A DNA stretch of 64,000 bases. Origin: Eutreptiella sp. 'Long Island Sound 2002'. Taxonomy: Eukaryota > Euglenozoa > Euglenophyceae > Eutreptiales > Eutreptiaceae. Location of the stretch: positions 139,821,657-139,885,656 of the forward strand of contig OZ038381.1 in the NCBI GenBank assembly GCA_964036045.1, in the 5' to 3' direction. A program made the translations under genes and the position numbers. Under the pieces are notes generated by a model. The model saw only the letters and a list, made by a program, of their open reading frames with translations. It was not told the DNA's origin and did not search any database. Positions 31,341-43,300 of the stretch are shown piece by piece. Position 1 is the stretch's first letter; each line of letters opens with the position of its first letter.

Positions 31341-34300
31341 CTGCTGTTATTTCCTGGTGGCCTCTGGATGGCTGCTGTTATTTTCTGGTGGCCTCTGGAT
31401 GGTTGCTGATATTTCCTGGTGGCCTCTGGATGGCTGCTGTTATTTCCTGATGGCCTGTGGATGGTTGCTGATATTTCGTGATGGCCTCTGGATGGCTGCT
31501 GTTATTTGCTGGTGGCCTCCGGATGGCTGCTGTTATTTGCTGGTGGCCTTTGGATGGCTGCTGTTATTTCCTGGTGGCCTCTGGATGGTTGCTGTTGTTT
31601 CCTGGTGGCCTCTGGATGGCTGCTGTTATTTCCTGGTGGCCTCTGGATGGCTGCTGTTATTTCGTGATGGCCTCTGGATGGTTGCTGTTATTTCCTATTG
31701 GCTTCCAGATGGCTGCTGTTCTTTCCTGGTGGCCTCTGGATGGTTGCTGTTATTTCGTGTAGACCTCTGGATGGTTTCTAATATTTCATGATGGCCTCAG
31801 GATGGCTGCTGTCATTTCCTGGTGGCCTCTGGATGGTTGCTGTTATTTCCTGATGGCCTCTGGATGGCTGCTGTTATTTCCTGGTGGCCTCTGGATGGTT
31901 GCTGTTATTTCCTGATGGCCTCTGGATGGCTGCTGTTATATCCTGGTGGGCTCTTGATGGTCGCTGATATTTCCTGGTGACCTTTGGATGGCTGCTGTTC
32001 TTGCCTCGTGGCCTCTGGATGGTCGCTGATATTTCCTGATGGCCTCTGGATGGCAGCTGTTGTTTCCTGGTGACCTGTGGATGGCTGCTGTTATTTCCTG
32101 GTGACCTGTGGATGGCTGCTGTTATTTCCTGGTGGCCTCTGGATGGCTGCTGTTATTTCCTGGTGGCCTCTGAATGGTTGCTGTTATTTCCTGATGGCCT
32201 CTGGATGGCTGCTGTTATTTCCTGGTGGACTCTGGATGGTTGCTGATATTTCCTGGTGGCCTCCGGATGGCTGCTGTTATTTCCTGATGGCCTCTGGATG
32301 GTTGCTGTTCTTTCCTGGTGGCCTCTGGATGGCTGCTGTTATTTCCTGGTGGCCTGTGGATGGCTGCTGTTATTTCCTGATGGCCTCTGGATGGCTGCTG
32401 TTATTTCCTGGTGGCCTCTGGATGGCTGCTGTTATTGCCTGGTGGCCTCTGGATGGCTGCTGATATTTCCTGGTGGCCTCTGGATGGTTGCTGATATTTC
32501 CTGGTGGCCTCTGGATGGCTGCTGTTATTTGCTGATGGCCTCTGGATGGCTGCTGTTATTTGCTGGTGGCCTGTGGATGGCTGCTGTTATTTCCTGATGG
32601 CCTCTGGATGGCTGCTGTTATTTCCTGGTGCCCTCTGGATGGCTGCTGTTATTTCCTGGTGGCCTCTGGATGGTTGCTGATATTTCCTGGTGGCCTCCGG
32701 ATGGCTGCTGTTATTTCCTGATGGCCTCTGGATGGCTGCTGTTATTTGCTGGTGGCCTGTGGATGGCTGCTGTTATTTCCTGATGGCCTCTGGATGGCTG
32801 CTGTTATTTCCTGGTGGCCTCTGGATGGCTGCTGTTATTTTCTGGTGGCCTCTGGATGGTTGCTGATATTTCCTGGTGGCCCGAAGGCTGCTGTTATTTC
32901 CTGATGGCCTCTGGATGGTTGCTGATATTTCCTGATGGCCTCTGGATGGCTGCTGTTATTTGCTGATGGCCTGTGGATGGCTGCTGTTATTTGCTGATGG
33001 CCTCTGGATGGCTGCTGTTATTTCGTGATGGCCTCTGGATGGTTGCTGTTGTTTCCTGGTGGCCTCTGGATGGCTGCTGCTATTTCCTGGTGGCCTCTGG
33101 ATGGCTGCTGTTATTTCCTGGTGGCTTCTGGATGGTTGCTGTTATTTCCTAATGGCTTCCAGATGGCTGCTGTTCTTTCCTGGTGGCCTCTGGATGGTTG
33201 CTGTTATTTCGTGTAGACCTCTGGATGGTTTCTAATATTTCATCATGGCCTCAGGATGGCTGCTGTCATTTCCTGGTGGCCTCTGGATGGTTGCTGTTAT
33301 TTCGTGGTGGCCTCTGGATGGCTGCTGTTATTTCCTGGTGGCCTCTGGATGGTTGCTGTTATTTCCTGATGGCCTCTGGATGGCTGCTGTTATTTCCTGG
33401 TGGGCTCTGGATGGTCGCTGATATTTCCTGGTGACCTTTGGATGGCTGCTGTTCTTGCCTCGTGGCCTCTGGATGGTCACTGATATTTCCTGATGGCCTC
33501 TGGATGGCAGCTGTTCTTTCTTGGTGACCTGTGGATGGCTGCTGTTATTTCCTGGTGACCTGTGGATGGCTGCTGTCATTTCCTGGTGGCCTCTGGTTGG
33601 CTGCTGTTATTTCCTGGTGGCCTCTGAATGGTTGCTGTTATTTCCTGATGGCCTCTGGATGGCTGCTGTTATTTCCTGGTGGCCTCTGGATGGTTGCTGA
33701 TATTTCCTGGTGGCCTCCGGATGGCTGCTGTTATTTCCTGATGGCCTCTGGATGGTTGCTGTTCTTTCCTGGTGGCCTCTGGATGGCTGCTGTTATTTCC
33801 TGGTGGCCTGTGGATGGCTGCTGTTATTTTCTGATGGCCTCTGGATGGCTGCTGTTATTTCCTGGTGGCCTCTGGATGGCTGCTGTTGTTGCCTGATGGC
33901 CTCTGGATGGTTGCTGATATTTCCTAGTGGCCTCTGGAATGCTGCTGTTATTTCCTGGTGGCCTCTGGATGGTTGCTGATATTTCCTGGTGGCCTCCGGA
34001 TGGCTGCTGTTATTTGCTGATGGCCTCTGGATGGCTGCTGTTATTTGCTGGTGGCCTGTGGATGGCTGCTGTTATTTCCTGATGGCCTCTGGATGGTTGC
34101 TGTTATTTCCTGGTGGCCTCTCGATGGCTGCTGTTCTTTCCTGGTGACCTGTGGATGGCTGCTGTTATTTCCTGGTGACCTGTGGATGGCTGCTGTCATT
34201 TCCTGGTGGCCTCTGGTTGGCTGCTGTTATTTCCTGGTGGCCTCTGAATGGTTGCTGTTATTTCCTGATGGCCTCTGGATGGCTGCTGTTATTTCCTGGT

Positions 34301-37300
34301 GGCCTCTGGATGGTTGCTGATATTTCCTGGTGGCCTCTGGATGGCTGCTGTTATTTCCTGATGGCCTCTGGATGGTTGCTGTTCTTTCCTGGTGGCCTCT
34401 GGATGGCTGCTGTTATTTCCTGGTGGCCTGTGGATGGCTGCTGTTATTTTCTGATGGCCTCTGGATGGCTGCTGTTATTTCCTGGTGGCCTCTGGATGGC
34501 TGCTGTTATTGCCTGATGGCCTCTGGATGGTTGCTGATATTTCCTAGTGGCCTCTGGAATGCTGCTGTTATTTCCTGGTGGCCTCTGGATGGTTGCTGAT
34601 ATTTCCTGGTGGCCTCCGGATGGCTGCTGTTATTTGCTGATGGCCTCTGGATGGCTGCTGTTATTTGCTGGTGGCCTGTGGATGGCTGCTGTTATTTCCT
34701 GATGGCCTCTGGATGGTTGCTGTTATTTCCTGGTGGCCTCTCGATGGCTGCTGTTCTTTCCTGGTGACCTGTGGATGGCTGCTGTTATTTCCTGGTGACC
34801 TGTGGATGGCTGCTGTTATTTCCTGGTGGCCTCTGGATGGCTGCTGTTATTTCCTGGTGGCCTCTGAATGGTTGCTGTTATTTCCTGATGGCCTCTGGAT
34901 GGCTGCTGTTATTTCCTGGTGGCCTCTGGATGGTTGCTGATATTTCCTGGTGGCCTCCAGATGGTTGCTGTTATTTCCTGATGGCCTCTGGATGGTTGCT
35001 GTTATTTCCTGGTGGCCTCTGGATGGCTGCTGTTATTTCCTGGTGGCCTGTGGATGGCTGCTGTTATTTTCTGATGGCCTCTGGATGGCTGCTGTTATTT
35101 CCTGATGGCCTCTGGATGGCTGCTGTTATTGCCTGATGGCCTCTGGATGGTTGCTGACATTTCCTGGTGGCCTCTGGATGGCTGCTCTTATTTCCTGGTG
35201 GCCTCTGGATGGTTGCTGATATTTCCTGGTGGCCTCCGGATGGCTGCTGTTCTTTGCTGATGGCCTCTGGATGGCTGCTGTTATTTGCTGGTGGCCTGTG
35301 GATGGCTGCTGTTATTTCCTGATGGCCTGTGGATGGCTGCTGTTATTTCCTGGTGGCCTCTGGATGGCTGCTGTTATTTCTTGGTGGCCTCTGGATGGTT
35401 GCTGATATTTCCTGGTGGCCTCCGGATGGCTGCTGTTATTTGCTGATGGGCTCTGGATGGCTGCTGTTATTTGCTGGTGGCCTGTGGATGGCTGCTGTTA
35501 TTTCCTGATGGCCTCTGGATGGCTGCTGTTATTTCCTGGTGGCCTCTGGATGGTTGCTGATATTTCCTGGTGGCCTCCGGATGGCTGCTGTTATTTCCTG
35601 ATGGCCTCTGGATGGCTGCTGTTCTTTCCTGGTGGCCTCTGGATGGCTGCTGTTATTTCCTGGTGGCCTGTGGATGGCTGCTGTTATTTTCTGATGGCCT
35701 CTGGATGGCTGCTGTTATTTCCTGGTGGCCTCTGGATGGCTGCTGTTATTGCCTGATGGCCTCTGGATGGTTGCTGATATTTCCTAGTGGCCTCTGGAAT
35801 GCTGCTGTTATTTCCTGGTGGCCTCTGGATGGTTGCTGATATTTCCTGGTGGCCTCCGGATGGCTGCTGTTATTTGCTGATGGCCTCTGGATGGCTGCTG
35901 TTATTTCCTGATGGCCTCTGGATGGTTGCTGTTATTTCCTGGTGGCCTCTCGATGGCTGCTGTTCTTTCCTGGTGACCTGTGGATGGCTGCTGTTATTTC
36001 CTGGTGACCTGTGGATGGCTGCTGTCATTTCCTGGTGGCCTCTGGTTGGCTGCTGTTATTTCCTGGTGGCCTCTGAATGGTTGCTGTTATTTCCTGATGG
36101 CCTCTGGATGGCTGCTGTTATTTCCTGGTGGCCTCTGGATGGTTGCTGATATTTCCTGGTGGCCTCCGGATGGCTGCTGTTATTTCCTGATGGCCTCTGG
36201 ATGGTTGCTGTTATTTCCTGGTGGCCTCTGGATGGCTGCTGTTATTTCCTGGTGGCCTGTGGATGGCTGCTGTTATTTTCTGATGGCCTCTGGATGGCTG
36301 CTGTTATTTCCTGGTGGCCTCTGGATGGCTGCTGTTATTGCCTGACGGCCTCTGGATGGTTGCTGATATTTCCTAGTGGCCTCTGGAATGCTGCTGTTAT
36401 TTCCTGGTGGCCTCTGGATGGTTGCTGATATTTCCTGGTGGCCTCCGGATGGCTGCTGTTATTTGCTGATGGCCTCTGGATGGCTGCTGTTATTTGCTGG
36501 TGGCCTGTGGATGGCTGCTGTTATTTCCTGATGGCCTCTGGATGGTTGCTGTTATTTCCTGCTGGCCTCTCGATGGCTGCTGTTCTTTCCTGGTGACCTG
36601 TGGATGGCTGCTGTTATTTCCTGGTGACCTGTGGATGGCTGCTGTTATTTCCTGGTGGCCTCTGGATGGCTGCTGTTATTTCCTGGTGGCCTCTGAATGG
36701 TTGCTGTTATTTCCTGATGGCCTCTGGATGGCTGCTGTTATTTCCTGGTGGCCTCTGGATGGTTGCTGATATTTCCTGGTGGCCTCCAGATGGTTGCTGT
36801 TATTTCCTGATGGCCTCTGGATGGTTGCTGTTATTTCCTGGTGGCCTCTGGATGGCTGCTGTTATTTCCTGGTGGCCTCTGGATGGCTGCTGTTATTTTC
36901 TGATGGCCTCTGGATGGCTGCTGTTATTTCCTGATGGCCTCTGGATGGCTGCTGTTATTGCCTGATGGCCTCTGGATGGTTGCTGACATTTCCTGGTGGC
37001 CTCTGGATGGCTGCTCTTATTTCCTGGTGGCCTCTGGATGGTTGCTGATATTTCCTGGTGGCCTCCGGATGGCTGCTGTTCTTTGCTGATGGCCTCTGGA
37101 TGGCTGCTGTTATTTGCTGGTGGCCTGTGGATGGCTGCTGTTATTTCCTGATGGCCTGTGGATGGCTGCTGTTATTTCCTGGTGGCCTCTGGATGGCTGC
37201 TGTTATTTCTTGGTGGCCTCTGGATGGTTGCTGATATTTCCTGGTGGCCTCCGGATGGCTGCTGTTATTTGCTGATGGCCTCTGGATGGCTGCTGTTATT

Positions 37301-40300
37301 TGCTGGTGGCCTGTGGATGGCTGCTGTTATTTCCTGATGGCCTCTGGATGGCTGCTGTTATTTCCTGGTGGCCTCTGGATGGTTGGTATTATTTCCTGCT
37401 GGGCTCTGGATGGTCGCTGATATTTCATGGTGGGCTCTGGATGGTCGCTGTTATTTCCTGGTGGCCTCTGGATGGCTGCTGTTATTTCGTGGTGGCCTCT
37501 GGATGGTTGCTGTTATGTCCTGATGGCCTCTGGATGGCTGCTGTTATTTCGTGGTGGGCTCTGGATGGTTGCTCTTATTTCCTGGTGTCCTCTGGATGGT
37601 TGCTGTTATTTCCTGATGGCCTCTGGATGGCTGCTGCCTTCCTGGTGGGCTCTGGATGGTTGCTGTTATTTCCTGGTTGGCTCTGGATGGCTGCTGTTCT
37701 TTCCTGGTGGCCTCTGGATGGCTGCTGTTATTTCCTGGTGGCCTCTGGATGGTTGCTGTTATCTCCTGATGGCCTTTGGATGGCTGCTGTTATTTCTTGG
37801 TGGCCTCTGGATGGTTGCTGTTCTTTCCTGGTTGGCTCTGGATGGCTGCTGTTCTTTCCTGGTGGCCTCTGGATGGCTGCTGTTATTTGCTGGTGGCCTG
37901 TGGATGGCTGCTGTATTTTCCTGGTGGGCTGTGGATGGCTGCTGATATTTCGTGATGGGCTCTGTATGGTGCCGTTATTTCTTGGTGCGCTCCGGATGGT
38001 TGCTGTTATTTCCTGGTGCGCTCTGGATGGCTGCTGTTATTTCCTGATGGCCTCTGGATGGTTGCTGTCATTTCCTGGTGGCCTCTGGAGGGTTGCTGAT
38101 ATTTCCTAATGGCTTCTGGATGGCTGCTGTTATTTCCTGGTGGCCTCTGGATGGCTGCTGTTATTTCCTGGTGGGCTCTGGATGGTTGCTGATATTTCGT
38201 GGCGGCCTCTGAATGGCTGCTGTTATTTCCTGGTGGCCTCTGGATGGTTGCTGATATTTCCTGGTGGCCTCTGGATGGCTGCTGTTATTTCCTGGTGGCC
38301 TTTGGATGGCTGCTGTTATTTCCTGGTGGCCTCTGGATAGTTGCTGTTATTTCCTGGTGGCCTCCGGATGGCTGCTGTTATTTCCTGGTGGCCTCTAGAT
38401 GGTTGCTGATGTTTCCTGGTGGCCTCTGGATGGCTGCTGTTATTTCCTGGTGGCCTCCGGATGGCTGCTGTTATTTCCTGGTGGCCTTTGGATGGCTGCT
38501 GTTATTTCCTGGTGGCCTCTGGATAGTTGCTGTTATTTCCTGGTGGCCTCCGGATGGCTGCTGTTATTTCCTGGTGGCCTCTAGATGGTTGATGATATTT
38601 CCTGATGGCCTCTGGATGGTTGCTGATATTTCCTGGTCGCCTCTGGATGGTTGCTGTTATTTCCTGGTTCGCTCTGGATGGCTGCTGTTATTTCCTGGTG
38701 GCCTCTGGATGGCTGCTGTTATTTCCTGGTGGCCTCTGGATGGTTGCTGTTATTTCCTGATCGCCTTTGGATGGCTGCTGTTATTTCCTGGTGGCCTCTG
38801 GATGGTTGCTATTCTTTCCTGGTTGGCTCTGGATGGTTGCTGTTCTTTCGTGATGGCCTCTGGCTGGTTGCCGTTAATTCCTGGTGCGCTCTGGACGGTT
38901 GGGTTATTTCCTGGTGCGCTCTGGATGGCTGCTGATATTTCATGATGGGCTCTGGATGTTTGCCGTTATTTCCTGGTGCGCTCCCGATGGTTGCTGTTCT
39001 TTCCTGGTGGCCTCTGGATGGTTGCTGTTATTTCCTTGCGGCCTCCGAATGGTTGCTGTCATTTCCTGGTGGCCTCTGGAGGGTTGCTATATTTCGTAAT
39101 GGCTTCTGGATGGCTGCTGGATGGCTGCTGTTCTTTCCTGGTGGCCTCTGGATGGCTGCTGTCATTTCTTGGTGGCCTCTGGATGGTTGCTGTAATTTCG
39201 TGGTGGCCTCTGGATGGTTGCCGTTCTTTCCTGGTGGCCTCTGGATGGTTGCTGATATTTCCTGGTGGCCCTTGAATGGTTGCTGTTATTTCCTGGTGGC
39301 CTCTGGATGGTTGCTGTTATTTCTTGGTGGCCTCTGGATGGCTGCTGTTATTTCCTGGTGGCCTCTGGATGGCTGCTGTTACTTCCTGGTGGCCTCCGGA
39401 TGGCTGCTGTTATTTCCTGGTGGCCTCTAGATGGTTGCTGATATTTCCTGATGGCCTCTGGATGGCTATTGTTTTTTCCTGGTGGCCTCCGGATGGCTGC
39501 TGTTATTTCCTGGTGGCTTCTAGATGGTTGCTGATATTTCCTGATGGCCTCTGGATGGTCGCTGACATTTCCTGGTCACCTCTGGATGGCTGCTGTTATT
39601 TCCTGATGGCCTCTGGATGGCTGCTGTTATTTCCTGGTGGCCTCTGGATGGTTGCTGTTATTTCCTGGTGGCCACTGGATGGCTGCTGTTATTTCCTGGT
39701 GGCCACTGGATGGTTGCTGTTATTTCCTGATATCCTCCGGATGGTTGCTGTTATTTCCTGATGGCCTCTGGATGGTTGCTGTTATTTCCTGGTGGGCTCT
39801 GGATGGTTGCTGTTATTTCCTGTTTGGCTCTGAATGGCTGCTGTTATTTCCTGGTGGCCTCTGGATGGCTGCTGATATTTCCTGGTGGCCTCTGGATGGT
39901 TGCTGTTCTTTCCTGATGGCCTTTGGATGGCTGCTGATATTTCCTGGTGGCCTGTGGATGGTTGCTGTTCTTTCCTGGTTGGCTCTGGATGGTTGCTGTT
40001 CTTTCCTGACGGCCTCTGGATGGCTGCTGTTCTTTCGTGGTGGCCTCTGGATGGCTGCTGCCATTTGCTGGTGGCCTGTGGATGGCTGCTGTATTTTCCT
40101 GATGGGCTGTGGATGGCTGCTGACATTTCGTGATGGGCTCTGGATGGTTGCCGTTAATTCCTAGTGCGCTCTGGACGGTTGGGTTATTTCCTGGTGCGCT
40201 CTGGATGGCTGCTGTTATTTCGTGATGGGCTCTGGATGGTTGCCTTTATTTCCTAATGGGCTCTGGATGGTTGCTGTTATTTCCTGGTGCGCTCTGTATG

Positions 40301-43300
40301 GCTGCTGTTATTTCCTGATGGCCTCTGGATGCTGCTGATATTTTCTGATGGCCTCGGGAGGGTTGCTGTTCTTTCCTGGTGGCCTCTGGATGGTTGCTGT
40401 TATCCCCTGGTGGCCTCTGAATCGTTGCTGATATTTCCTAATGGCTTCTGGATGGCTGCTGTTATTTCCTGGTGGCCTCTGGATGGCTGCTGTCATTTCC
40501 TGGTGGCCTCTGGATGGTTGCTGTTATTTCGTGGTGGCCTCTGGATGGTTGCTGATATTTCCTGGTGGCCTCTGGATGGTTGGTGTTATTTCCTAATGGC
40601 CTCTGGATGGCTGCTGTTATTTCCTGGGCGCCTCTAGATGGCTGCTGTCATTTCCTGGTGGCCTCTGGATGGTTGCTGTTATTTCCTGGTGGCCTCTGGA
40701 TGGTTGCTGATATTTCCTGGTGGCCTCTGGATGGTTGCTGTCATTTCCTGGTGGCCTCTTAATGGTTGCTGTCATTTCCTGGTGGCCTGTGGATGGTTGC
40801 TGTTATTTCCTAATGGCTTCTCGATGGTTGCTGTTCTTTCCTGGTTGCCTCTGGATGGCTGCTGTCATTTCCTAGTGGCCTCTGGATGGTTGCTGCTATT
40901 TCCTAGTGGCCTCTGGATGGTTGCTGTCATTTCCTGGTGGCCTATGGATGGTTGCTGTTATTTCCTAATGGCCTCTGGATGGCTGCTGTTCCTTCCTGGT
41001 TGCCTGTGGATGGCTGCTGTCATTTCCTAGTGGCCTCAGGATGGCTGCTGTTATTTCCTGTTGGCCTCTGGATGGTTGCTGTCATTTCCTGGTGGCCTCT
41101 GGATGGTTGCTGTTATTTCCTGGTGGCCTCTGGATGGTTGCTGATATTTCTTGGTGGCCTCTGGATGGTTGCTGATATTTCCTGGTGGCCTCTGGATAGT
41201 TGCTGTTATTTCCTGGTGGCCACTGGATGGCTGCTTTTATTTGCTGGTGGCCTCTGGATGGTTGCTGTATTTTCCTGGTGGCCTCTGGATGGTTGCTGTT
41301 ATTTCCTGGTGGCCTCTGGATGGTTGCAGATATTTCCTGGTGGCCTCTGGATGGCTGCTGTTATTTCGTGGTGGCCTTTGGATGGCTGCTGTTATTTCCT
41401 GGTGGCCTCTGGATAGTTGCTGTTATTTCGTGGTGGCCTCTGGATGGCTGCTGTTATTTCCTATTGGCCTCCGGATGGCTGCTGTTATTTCCTGGTGGCC
41501 TCTAGATGGTTGCTGATAATTCCTGGTGGCCTGTGGATGGTTGCTGTTATTTCGTGATGGCCTCCGGATGGCTGCTGTTATTTCCTGGTGGCCTCTGGAT
41601 GGCTGCTGTTATTGCTCCTGGTGGCCTCTGGATGGCTGCTGGTATTTCCTGGTGGCCTCCGGATGGCTGCTGTTATTTCCTGATGGCCTCCGGATGGTTG
41701 CTGTTATTTCCTGGTGGCCTCTGGATGGCTGCTGTTATTCCCTGGTGGCCTCTGAATGGTTGCTGTTATTTCCTGGTAGCCTCTGGATGGTTGCTGTTAT
41801 TTCGTGATGGCCTCTGGATGGCTGCTGTTATTTCATGGTGGCCTCTGGATGGCTGCTGTTATTTCGTGATGGCCTCTGGATGGTTGCTGTTATTTCCTGA
41901 TGGCCTCTGGATGGCTGCTGTTATTTCCTGGTGGCCTCTGGATGGTTGCTGTTATTTCCTGGTGGCCTCTGGATGGCTGCTGTTATTTCGTGATGGCCTC
42001 TGGATGGTTGCTGTTATTTCCTGGTGGCCTCTGGATGGTTGCTGTTATTTTGTGATGGCCTCTGGATGGTTGCTGTTATTTCCTGGTGGCCTCTAGATGG
42101 TTGCTGTTATTTCGTGGTGGCCTCTGGATGGCTGCTGTTATTTCGTGATGGCCTCTGGATGGTTGCTGTTATTTCCTGGTGGCCTCTGGATGGTTGCTGT
42201 TATTTCGTGATGGCCTCTGGATGGTTGCTGTTATTTCCTGGTGGCCTCTGGATGGTTGCTGTTATTTCCTGGTAGCCTCTGGATGGTTGCTGTTATTTCC
42301 TGATGGCCTCTGGATGGTTGCTGTTATTTCCTGGTAGCCTCTGGATGGTTGCTGTTATTTCCTGGTGGCCTCTGGATGGGTGCTATTATTTCCTGGTGGC
42401 CTTTGGATGGTTTGCTGTTATTTCCCGGTAGCCTCTGGATGGTTTGCTGTTATTTCCTGGTAGCCTCTGGATGGTTTGCTGTTATTTCCTGGTAGCCTCT
42501 GGAGGGCTGCCCTTATTTCGTGATGGCCTCTGGATGGCTGCTGTTATTTCCTGGTAGCCTCTGGATGGTGTGCTGTTATTTCATGGTGGCCTCTGGATGG
42601 TTGCTGTTATTTCGTGGTGCCCTCCGGATGGCTGCTGTTATTTCGTGATGGCCTCTGGATGGTTGCTGTTATTTCCTGGTGGCCTCTGGATGGTTGCTGT
42701 TATTTCCTGGTGGCCTCTGGATGGTTGCTGTTATTTCCTGGTGGCCTCTGGATGGCTGCCCTTATTTCGTGATGGCCTCTGGATGGTTGCTGTTATTTCC
42801 TGGTGGCCTCTGGATGGTTGCTGTTATTTCCTGGTGGCCTCTGGATGGTTGCTGTTATTTCCTGGTGGCCTCTGGATGGCTGCTGTTATTTCCTGATGGC
42901 CTGTGGATGGTTGCTGTTATTGCCTGATGGCCTCTGGATGGTTGCTGTTATTTCGTGATGGCCTCTGGATGGTTGCTGTTATTTCCTGGTGGCCTCTGGA
43001 TGGCTGCTGTTATTTCCTGGTGGCCTCTGGATGGTTGCTGTTATTTCGTGGTGGCCTCTGGATGGCTGCTGTTATTTCCTGATGGCCTCTGGATGGCTGC
43101 TGTTATTTCCTGATGGCCTCTGGATGGTTGCTGTTATTTCCTGATAGCCTCTGGATGGTTGCTGTTATTTCCTGATGGCCTCTGGATGGCTGCTGTTATT
43201 TCCTGATGGCCTCTGGATGGCTGCTGTTATTTCGTGATGGCCTCTGGATGGTTGCTGTTATTTCCTAATGGCCTCTGGATGGTTGCTGTTATTTCCTGGT

